Source: DATMTS01 sp035564555
GTDB taxonomy: Bacteria; Actinomycetota; Actinomycetes; Actinomycetales; Microbacteriaceae
Length of the DNA: 29,010 nt
Reading direction: 5' to 3'
Assembly: GCA_035564555.1 (NCBI GenBank)
Contig: DATMTS010000105.1
Span: forward strand, 1-29,010
The notes beneath the pieces are model-generated. The model was given only the letters and a program-made list of their open reading frames with translations, had not been told where the DNA came from and ran no database searches. A program made the translations under genes and the position numbers. Below are positions 7,317 through 14,700 of this stretch, one piece after another (the first letter of the stretch is position 1; the number at the start of each line of letters is the position of its first letter).

Positions 7317-7613
7317 TCAGCCGCCGATGCCCTTGGCCAGCTGCTGGTCGACGTTCTGCAGAGCGTCGGCCGCTTTGGTGAGGAACTGGCTCATGCCGTC
7401 CAGGCCATCGACCGCCTGCTGCGTACCCTTGGTGAACTGCTCGTACGAAGTGTGGAACGCGCCGGAAGCGGCGTCGGTCACGAACCCGCCCGACACCAGG
7501 TTGTTCACGAGCGACTGCAGCTCGTGAAGCTTGGAGGTGATGTCATCCTTGCCCGAGATCAACCGGTTCGCGGCATCCGTCATCTCGCCGTAGGTCACGT
7601 TCATGTTCGCCAT
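7317..7613 (-). CDS. WXG100-family (Esx-like) protein
   Basis: This is a 98-aa, all-helical protein of WXG100 length. The expected turn between the two helices is at about 41-48 and reads SGGFVTDA rather than WxG, followed by a conserved-style SGAFHTSYEQF helix start. Esx proteins are small secreted helical hairpins exported as dimers by type VII systems. The ATG at 7613 has AAGGAG eight bases upstream. A longer in-frame extension exists upstream but overlaps other genes and lacks protein character. A small hairpin (7639-7656) lies in its leader. The C-terminus lacks an obvious YxxxD/E export motif, so that signal may reside on a partner. Confidence 0.85.
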   Translation of the reverse strand: MANMNVTYGEMTDAANRLISGKDDITSKLHELQSLVNNLVSGGFVTDAASGAFHTSYEQFTKGTQQAVDGLDGMSQFLTKAADALQNVDQQLAKGIGG

Positions 7614-7638
7614 GCGTGGTACTCCTTGTCTCTGTGAG

Positions 7639-7656
7639 TGAGGGGCCAACCCCTCA
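7639..7656 (-). other. Hairpin upstream of the esx gene
   Basis: TGAGGGG (7639-7645) and CCCCTCA (7650-7656) form a 7-bp stem with a 4-nt loop, located between the membrane-protein stop (7733) and the esx ribosome binding site. No T-tract follows. It may be a weak attenuator or a 5' stabilising structure of a processed esx transcript. Confidence 0.5.
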
Positions 7657-7732
7657 GGCCGACCGACTAAGGACAACTTATCGGCGGGATGGGCCGGGGT
7701 GGAATGGGCAGCACTCCCCATGGAGCGTGCCG

Positions 7733-8629
7733 TCAGGCAGTCGGCTTCTTCGTCGCGGGGCGCTTCCGGACGACCTTCTTCTGGGCGCCGGCCTTGCTTG
7801 TCGTCTTCGGCGCGGGACGGTTCGGCCATGAGTATTCGTAGGGGGTGCCGCGCAGCTGAGCGGGCATCACCTCGGCGTATGCCGCTCGACGGCGCCAGAG
7901 CTCGGTCACCAGCCACGCCGCCAGCAGCAGACTGAGCGCGGCGCAGACCCACACCGCTGCACCGGTCGCGGGCCACAGCATCCAACCCACCGAGAACACG
8001 TAGCAGCACCCCCACGCGAGGCCGACCATCATCAGGTTGCCGTTGATGATCCACCCGTTGAACTGCAGGATCAACAGCAGCTTCGACCAGCGTGTCAGCC
8101 GCACGGGCAGCAATGACAACCCCACGCCGGTGAACGCGGTGGACACCGGCCCCACCGCCTCGCCGCCGGTGCTCCCGATCGTGGCCGAGACCCGCTCGTG
8201 CCGATACGAGGGCAGCAGGCTGCGCACGAAGAGCGTTGCCGCGCTGAGCGCCAGACCGAGCGATGCGCAGATCGCGAACACGGTTATGCACCCGAGCAGC
8301 GGCACCACGAAGACCGGGATGGCGATGAACGCGAGCCAGCTGTCGCTCCGGTGGAAACCGGGAGCCGCACCGAGGCCGCCCCCGCCCAAGCCGTCGCTCA
8401 GCCAGAACGGCAATGCGATGATCAGCGCGAAGACCGCCATCAGGAAGATGCACGACCACACGAGGGTCATCAGCAGATAGCCGAGCGGACGCAGCGCGAG
8501 CGTCGCCTTCGCCGGCTCGGTCGGCGGCATCAGATATGCCGGACGAGTCAGCTGATCGACCGCGTCGTGTGACGCGGCGGCGACGGGCGCCCGTCGCCGG
8601 GCCGACGCGCCCGCCCCTGACTCGGTCAC
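7733..8629 (-). CDS. Polytopic membrane protein of the T7SS-like locus
   Basis: This encodes a 298-aa protein with about five to six hydrophobic segments: roughly 48-76, a long double segment at 95-135, and two to three more at 180-255. It ends in a lysine-rich cytoplasmic tail (KKVVRKRPATKKPTA). I start it at GTG 8629, which overlaps the preceding stop as GTGA; an upstream extension of the frame exists but lies inside the previous gene. It is not recognisably EccD, EccB, EsaA or EssB. In position and topology it is the best candidate in the window for a membrane channel or scaffold partner of the ATPase, but that is inference only. Confidence 0.75.
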   Translation of the reverse strand: MTESGAGASARRRAPVAAASHDAVDQLTRPAYLMPPTEPAKATLALRPLGYLLMTLVWSCIFLMAVFALIIALPFWLSDGLGGGGLGAAPGFHRSDSWLAFIAIPVFVVPLLGCITVFAICASLGLALSAATLFVRSLLPSYRHERVSATIGSTGGEAVGPVSTAFTGVGLSLLPVRLTRWSKLLLILQFNGWIINGNLMMVGLAWGCCYVFSVGWMLWPATGAAVWVCAALSLLLAAWLVTELWRRRAAYAEVMPAQLRGTPYEYSWPNRPAPKTTSKAGAQKKVVRKRPATKKPTA

Positions 8630-9249
8630 GAAACAACCTGCGCCGCAGTCGCCGGGATCGCCCAGTGGATCGAGGCCGCGATCGCGTCGAACAGTTGTGT
8701 GATCGGCTCGGGGGCCGGGCACATGGGCACCGACACCATCACACAGACGAGGCCGGTGACGGGTGCAGCGAACCAGTACTCCAAGTCGAGTACCGCGGTC
8801 TCGGCATCGTTCAGCCGGCGCTGGGTGAGCGTGCTGCGACGCACAGCGGGCACGGTGGTGCCCTCAACGGGCTGCGCCCCATCGAAGGCGGCACTCAACC
8901 GCAGCGCGGGATCGTCGATGACCGGTGTGCCGGGCGGCCAATCGGAATCGAATGCGATCAAGGATGCCGGGAACGGCAGACCGGGCAGCAGCTCGAGCGA
9001 GAGGGCGTAGAGCGAGGCGCCCGTGGAGCGTGCCCGACCCGCACTTTCGAGCAGTTCCTGCCGAATCGTGCGACGCATCGGCGCCAGACGGTCGTCGCGG
9101 GGAACCTGCTGCTTCACGAGCCGGGCGACTCGGGCCTTCATCGCCTCGACGTCGTCCATCGGGATCGAGGCCCAGTTGCCGGGCAGAATCAAGGCGTAAC
9201 GGTGATGGTCGGCACTGACGGATCGCGCCGTCGCGGTTCCGGCGGTCAT
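8626..9249 (-). CDS. Soluble Mog1/DcrB-like protein, second of a tandem pair
   Basis: This encodes a 207-aa protein without signal peptide or membrane segment. It opens with a strand pattern LILPGNWASIPM, followed by an Arg/Leu-rich helix (about 35-75), and ends with VSVPMCP...LFDAIAASIHW. That end pattern (beta strand, then a final helix with Ia.S) is reminiscent of the Mog1/PsbP/DcrB (DUF1795) fold. Its order of elements matches the neighbouring 9246-9863 protein, so the two look like distant paralogs. It overlaps both neighbours by 4 bp (ATGA upstream, GTGA downstream), so the genes are probably translationally coupled. A chaperone or adaptor role in the T7SS-like locus is inferred. Confidence 0.75.
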   Translation of the reverse strand: MTAGTATARSVSADHHRYALILPGNWASIPMDDVEAMKARVARLVKQQVPRDDRLAPMRRTIRQELLESAGRARSTGASLYALSLELLPGLPFPASLIAFDSDWPPGTPVIDDPALRLSAAFDGAQPVEGTTVPAVRRSTLTQRRLNDAETAVLDLEYWFAAPVTGLVCVMVSVPMCPAPEPITQLFDAIAASIHWAIPATAAQVVS

Positions 9250-9863
9250 CGCGACGTTCCCAGCGTCACCTGAAGCGTCTGCGCGATCGCCTGGGTCTGC
9301 GCCGGCATGTCGTCGAACGCGGCAATGCTCTCGGCAGCGAAGGCGAGGTGTATGAACTCGTCGGCACCCGGCGGGAACACGGCGAACTCGACCGATTCGA
9401 GCACCATCTCATCGTCGCCGCTCGGTACCGAAGACACGCGGTGCACGGCCGCGAAAGGTCCGGCATCGAATTCGCCGCTCCAGACGCGTTGATCGAGAAC
9501 GGTGTCGCCGGGGTCGATGAAACCGCCCTGTGCGAACCGGGCGATGAAAGACTCCGCATCCTCGAAACCGTCATCACCGAGCGGCCAATTCATGCCCACG
9601 AATGAGCCGCCGCAGTACCCCGAGGCGGGCGCGGGCACCCAGACGAATGCCGAGCAGGCGTCGGTGATGAGTGCGGCGAAGTTCCGCTGCAGCCGCACGA
9701 GTTCGCCGACGAGCGTCTGCGCGGCCGGTTGCTCGACCCCGGATTCAGCGGTCAGCCGGCTCGCCCACGGCTCGCCATCGCCTGGCGTCATCGGCACCGG
9801 ATGCCACTCGTCGTCCAGGACGACGGAGAAGCCGATGATGGGAGCCTTCGTGTGTTGTGCCAT
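9246..9863 (-). CDS. Soluble Mog1/DcrB-like protein, first of a tandem pair
   Basis: This encodes a 205-aa acidic protein with no signal peptide. It begins GFSVVLDDEWHPVPM, then an Arg/Leu-rich helix (LVGELVRLQRNFAAL, about 50-65), several predicted strands, and a final segment FIHLAFAAES...AIAQTLQV. This parallels the downstream gene product, hence the paralogy call. The ATG at 9863 has a modest GGAAG upstream; the frame continues farther but the extension is arginine-rich and overlaps the effector-like gene. It follows that gene by 65 bp and overlaps the next by 4 bp. The Mog1/PsbP/DcrB assignment comes from pattern only and is uncertain. An immunity function is an alternative. Confidence 0.75.
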   Translation of the reverse strand: MAQHTKAPIIGFSVVLDDEWHPVPMTPGDGEPWASRLTAESGVEQPAAQTLVGELVRLQRNFAALITDACSAFVWVPAPASGYCGGSFVGMNWPLGDDGFEDAESFIARFAQGGFIDPGDTVLDQRVWSGEFDAGPFAAVHRVSSVPSGDDEMVLESVEFAVFPPGADEFIHLAFAAESIAAFDDMPAQTQAIAQTLQVTLGTSR

Positions 9864-9928
9864 GTGCTCGCTTCCGCCGGTCGGGAATCTCGGACTCGAT
9901 CCTAGCCGCGCACGTTCGCGCAGCCGGT

Positions 9929-11368
9929 CTAGTGAACAGCTTCGGCGACCTTCTTGTAGCCTTCGTAGCCGACGGCCGCCGGTTCCGCGCCGAGGGACTT
10001 CACCACCGTGAATCCACGATCCATCCACACCTGCACGGGGTTGTGCAACTCCCCGTTCTCCACGCGTTCCTGGTCGGCGTGGCCTGCCGCGTCCCATCCG
10101 TGCAGCACCTCCGTGCCGATCTTGCCGACCTGCAGCGAAGTGGCGCCGATCAGCGACCTCGCCACCTGCGGGTCCCGCAGCAGTTCGGGGTAATGACGCA
10201 CGATGTTCCAGGACTGGTTAAGCTCACGTCCCAGCACCAAGCCGTGGCGAAGCTCCCCCAGCTTGCCGCCCACCAGCGTTCGCAACCCGTCTGCCTTGAA
10301 CGCCTTGGCGTCTGCGGTGAAGCTGTCTTTGAATGCGGTCATCATCGTGCTGCGCGCGTTGGAGAACGAGCTGAACGCTTCGCGGCCCCCGCGCACCGCA
10401 GCCCTCGCCTCCGCTTGCGTGGTGTAAGCCTCGGTTCCCCACTTCGCGTTCTGCAGAGCCTTCATCTCCACGCGCACGTTCTTGCCCTCGGCGCGGAGTG
10501 CTTCGGCGCCCTTGAGCACGACCGCACCCTTCGCACCCTTCGCGGCGAGGGCGATGAGCTTGCCACCGCCCAGGGTCAGGACGGCACCGACTGCAGCCAG
10601 AATGACATCCCCCCAGGAGCCCTCGCCGTTGATCGCCTTGATCGTCGCCTCGACGAGGTCGAGCACGGCTCCGACGGCGGCGAGCACCAGCAGCACTTCA
10701 CCGAGGATCGGAACCCAGGAGAGGAAGATGGCCAGGATGCCTGCCCAGTCGCAGATCGTCTTGAAGATCTGAAAGAGGCTGGAGCCCCAGTCATCCCACC
10801 AGCTGTCTTCGAGGCCGTTGTTGTGCTTGTCGACGACATCGACGATGGCCGAGATCGCCGACTTCGCCGCGTTGTTCTTGTCTTCGAGCGCGTCGTGCCA
10901 TTCCTGCTGCGCAGCGCTCAGCGCCTGATCGGCCTCGGTCGCGGCGCTCTGCGCATTCTTGGCGTGCTTCTGTGCATCGCCGCGATCGTCGGGCTTTGCC
11001 TCGCTCTCGGCCTGATTGGCCTTGGTGAGCTTGCCGTGCGCCGCGTCGGCCTCCTGCTGCTTGGCGTTGATGTGGCTGATCGCCGTGTTCGCCTTCTGCT
11101 GCGCGCTCCTCAGCGCCGATGAATACGCGAGTATGGCGGAGGCCGTCTTCTGATATCGCTCCTTGGCCTTGTCTACGTCTTCGCCCACGCTTTTCGCCGT
11201 GTCGCGCAGGGCGTCGACCGCCTGGGACTTCATCTCGTGCTGCTCGCCGATGGCCTTCAGGGTATTGACCGACCGAGCGATCGCGTTGCCGATCTCCTGG
11301 TAGTGCGTGGCCTTCGAGGCGAGCTCGTCGGGATCGCCTTCCAGCGGCTGGTACGGCGTATCGCTCAT
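9929..11368 (-). CDS. Candidate T7SS-secreted effector with central hydrophobic region
   Basis: This encodes a 479-aa protein. Residues 1-165 are helical and coiled-coil-like, beginning with a GDPDELASKATHY segment like the N-terminal putative T7SS-signal domain of actinobacterial secreted toxins. Residues about 185-240 and 250-285 are strongly hydrophobic (for example ILAIFLSWVPILGEVLLVLAAVG) and could insert into membranes. The last 180 residues are soluble and match no toxin family I know; no catalytic motif is evident. The ATG at 11368 overlaps the preceding small WXG-like gene as ATGA, so the two are probably coupled. The layout (small helical partner, large helical-N-terminal protein, two small soluble proteins) resembles a T7SS effector module. 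It could instead be a structural component. Confidence 0.75.
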   Translation of the reverse strand: MSDTPYQPLEGDPDELASKATHYQEIGNAIARSVNTLKAIGEQHEMKSQAVDALRDTAKSVGEDVDKAKERYQKTASAILAYSSALRSAQQKANTAISHINAKQQEADAAHGKLTKANQAESEAKPDDRGDAQKHAKNAQSAATEADQALSAAQQEWHDALEDKNNAAKSAISAIVDVVDKHNNGLEDSWWDDWGSSLFQIFKTICDWAGILAIFLSWVPILGEVLLVLAAVGAVLDLVEATIKAINGEGSWGDVILAAVGAVLTLGGGKLIALAAKGAKGAVVLKGAEALRAEGKNVRVEMKALQNAKWGTEAYTTQAEARAAVRGGREAFSSFSNARSTMMTAFKDSFTADAKAFKADGLRTLVGGKLGELRHGLVLGRELNQSWNIVRHYPELLRDPQVARSLIGATSLQVGKIGTEVLHGWDAAGHADQERVENGELHNPVQVWMDRGFTVVKSLGAEPAAVGYEGYKKVAEAVH

Positions 11369-11685
11369 TTCGCGGCCACCCCATCTTCGGTCGATTTCGC
11401 GTCGGCGTCTTCGAGCGCCTTCGCCAGGCCGCTGTCGACCTTGGTGAATCCGTCTGTGATGGCGCTGACGGATTTGGAAAGGTTCTCCACCTTCTCGGTC
11501 ATCGACTTGCGCTTGTCGTTCCACTTGTGGGCGAAGTCGCGTACGTGGCCGGCGAGGTCGCCGTATCCGGTCGCGTCTGCAACAGAATCACTGAAGTCGT
11601 CAGCACCCTTGAACTCGGACACGATGGCCTCGAGGTCGGATTTGAGCTGGTTCAGCAGCCTCATGTCCAGTTGCAGATCTGTCAC
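11365..11685 (-). CDS. Small WXG100-like helical protein (effector partner)
   Basis: This encodes a 106-aa, almost wholly helical protein with a central GYGDLAGHVRDFAHKW segment (about 40-55) where WXG100 proteins carry the turn. The exact WxG is absent. It is too short to be the large frame it lies in, which continues as noise across the ATPase gene. GTG at 11685 is preferred, with GGAAGGA upstream; an internal ATG at 11664 is an alternative without a ribosome binding site. It overlaps the candidate effector by 4 bp. By analogy with the small helical partner proteins encoded beside LXG effectors in Firmicutes, it may pair with the effector N-terminus for export (inference). Confidence 0.75.
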   Translation of the reverse strand: MTDLQLDMRLLNQLKSDLEAIVSEFKGADDFSDSVADATGYGDLAGHVRDFAHKWNDKRKSMTEKVENLSKSVSAITDGFTKVDSGLAKALEDADAKSTEDGVAAK

Positions 11686-11783
11686 GTACGGGCCCGTCCT
11701 TCCACGAATCCTCGGGATGCTGTCGAACTTACTGGTCGGCCAGGCCGACGGCGATGGGCAGCGGTCCCCATCCGCGTTTTGCC

Positions 11784-14700
11784 TCAGAGTTCGAGCAAGG
11801 GCAACTGCACCCGGGCGTATTTGCCCTTGGCGACGTACACGCCGCGCCCCGGCGGGAACTCGGCACGGCTCATGCGGGGCAACGCCGTCTTCAGCAGAAG
11901 GTCTCCCTCGATGGAGTCGGGCTGCAGCAGCAGCCCACGCCTTGCGTTCTTGAACTCCCCCATCAACGGCCACGACGAGCCCCAGGCCGAGGTCTCCGAC
12001 TCGGCGGCGACGAAGTGATCGCTGCGCTTGGCGGCGCGAGCGAGCTCGACGATGGGGCTGTCGGCGGCGGTCTGCAGAAAGTCGCCGAGGGACTCGACGA
12101 ACACGGCGATCCGTCCTTCGGTATCGTCGTCGGTCATGGCGGCCGCGAGGGTCTTGGCGAGGGTCGCGGCCTCCTCGGGTGTCGTCGCAACGTCGATGAA
12201 GTTGCTCATGGCCGCCAACGGCGAGCGCTTGTTGCCGAGGTAGTAGCAGCGCGTCTCGGGGTTGAAGAGCTCGAGAGATCGAACCAGCCAGGCCAACGAC
12301 ATCGTGCGTCCACTGGCCGGTGGGCCGGCGAGCAGCATCGTTCCGGACGGGTCGAAACCGTACGGCCCGAGGTCGATGTCGCTGATTCCGAGCACCGGCT
12401 GCTCCCCCACCGCACCCGGCAGTGCGGAGTGCGGATATTCCTTGGACATGGAACCGATCGACGGCACCTCCTGCACGCCCGCGCGCTGCATCGCCTCGGC
12501 GAGACGCTTGGTGGCCGCCGCCTGCTCCGAGACGCTCGAGGTTCCGCCCAGGATCGCGATCTGCGTCTCCAGGCCGTCCACGATCGCGCGACCGGGAGGA
12601 GACGCCGGCGACAGGATGTCGCTGGGCGCCTCGAGCATCCCGTAGCTGTCGTCGGCGAGGCGCAGCACGACCTTGCGCTGGATGCTGGAGGAGATCGAAG
12701 CCGGAACCGCTCCTGGCCGGTCGGCCGCGATCGCGACGTGCATGCCGAGCGCGCGTCCGTCGGTCAGGATGTCTTTGAACACGTCGTACCAGATCGACTT
12801 GCCCGCCGGGATCTCGAAATCCTCGCGGAAGTTCGGGAACCCGTCGATCAGCAACAGGATGCGCGGCTCGTTCGGCCGGTTCGCCAGGCGGCGGTACTCG
12901 GTGATATTCGATGCGCTCGCCTCGGCGAACCGCGGAGCGCGGTCGTCGAGCTCGGCCTTCAACCGCCGGAACATCCTGATCACCCGTTCGGCGTCGTCGC
13001 CGTTGATCACGGACGCGACGTGCGGAAGACGTTCCAGCATGCGCAGACCGCCCGCACCGAAGTCGAGCGCGTACACGTGCACCGGGCCGCCGCGCGGCGT
13101 GATTCCCGCCGCCGCGGCCAAGGTGCGCAGCACGGCAGACTTGCCCGCGCCGCCCGTGCCGAAGATCGAGATGTTCCCGTCGGCGTCCGGTTCGAAGTAG
13201 ACGGGGCCCTGCTGCTGCCGCTGCGGCATGTCGCTCACACCCAGCAGCAGTTGCGCGTCGGTTCGCTGGCGCAGCAGGCTCAGGTCGTACCCGGTGGCGA
13301 GCTCGTCGAGCCATGGACGCCGGGGCGCCGGGATGCCTGCAGCGCGCTGGGCGTCGATGATGGATGCCACCAGGCGCTGCTGGTCGGTGGGTCCCAGGTC
13401 GTGTTTCTCCTCCACGTCGGGGCGACCGGGTTCCTCCCAACGCACCTCGCCGCCGAATCGGAGCTCGGCGACCTCGATATCGGCCTGCTCGGGCTCACGG
13501 CTGGTCCAGCCGCCGGCGTACGCGGACTGGAACATCGCCAGGCGCCCCGGCCCGGTCTTCGCGACGCCGCGGCCTGGAATGCTCGGGTGGAAGTGCGCAG
13601 CGTCTTTCACTCCGACCACGTCGTCGCTGTCCGACTCGTCGGCCATGCGCAGTGCGACGCGCAGGTTGGTGTTCGCGCGCAGGTTGTCTTTGATCACTCC
13701 GGCAGGACGCTGCGTTGCCATGATCAGATGGATGCCGAGCGAACGCCCGCGTTGCGCGATGTCGACCACTCCATCGACGAACTCGGGTACCTCGCCCACA
13801 AGCGCGGCGAACTCGTCGATCACCAGCACGAGCGCGGGCGGTGAGTCAGGGTCACCGCGCTTCTCGAGCTCCAGCAGGTCTTTGGCCTTCTTGCGGTTCA
13901 ACAGGTGTTCGCGGTGGTGCAACTCGGCACGCAGGCTCGTCAGCGCGCGGCGCACCAGGTGGGGGCTCAGGTCGGTGACCAGGCCCACGCAGTGCGGCAG
14001 CGACAAGCAGTCCGCGAACGCGGATCCGCCCTTGTAATCGACGAACAGGAACGTGACGCGGTCGGGGCTGTACTCGGCGGCCATGCCGAGCACCCACGCC
14101 TGCAGGAACTCGCTCTTGCCGGCACCGGTCGTGCCGCCGACCAGAGCGTGCGGCCCTTGCGCGCGCAGATCAAGGTGCATGGCATCCACCCCGGCCGAGC
14201 CGATGATGGCCCGCAGCTTGCCGGCCCGGCGAGGTGTCAGCGGACCGCCGGAGCGATCGTGGATCGACGCGTTCTGACGCCAGCGGTCGACGACCGCGTT
14301 ACCGGTCTCGACCAGTTCGTGGCCGAGCAGTGTCACCAGCGAGATCGATCGAGGCAGGTCGCTGGAATCGGCCACGAGCGCGCCGGCATCGATCACGGAC
14401 GCCATCCGCTTGGCGAAGTCCAGTGCGAGCTGAGGTGAGACCTGCTCGGTCGCCAGGTCGGTGATGGTCTCTCCCAGTCGCACGAACCCGACCGTTCCCC
14501 GCCCGGGCTCGTCGCCGAGTTGCAGGTAGGTGCGACACACGGCCGGCAGCGACGGCACATCCGGTGCGATCCAGATCGGGTAGACGCCGGCATCGGCCGA
14601 ATGCTCGGCCAGTTGCACCAACCTGGCCCGGTCGACAGCGGCGTCGTCGGAGATCAGCACGACGATCGCCGGCACCGGCGACCGAGTGCCGTTCGCGGCA

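Noticed and set aside
7614..8636. N-terminal extension of the Esx protein across the membrane-protein gene
   Set aside because: It overlaps another gene out of frame; the WXG100 family length and the ribosome binding site at the internal ATG settle the start.
11735..11749. GTCGGCC-A-GGCCGAC palindrome after the ATPase gene as a terminator
   Set aside because: The 1-nt loop cannot form a normal hairpin at full length and no T-run follows; spacing suits continued transcription into the next gene.
11686..13440. Continuation of the minus-strand frame upstream of the 106-aa WXG-like protein
   Set aside because: The extension lies out of frame inside the ATPase gene and is arginine-rich; only the last 106 residues look like protein.
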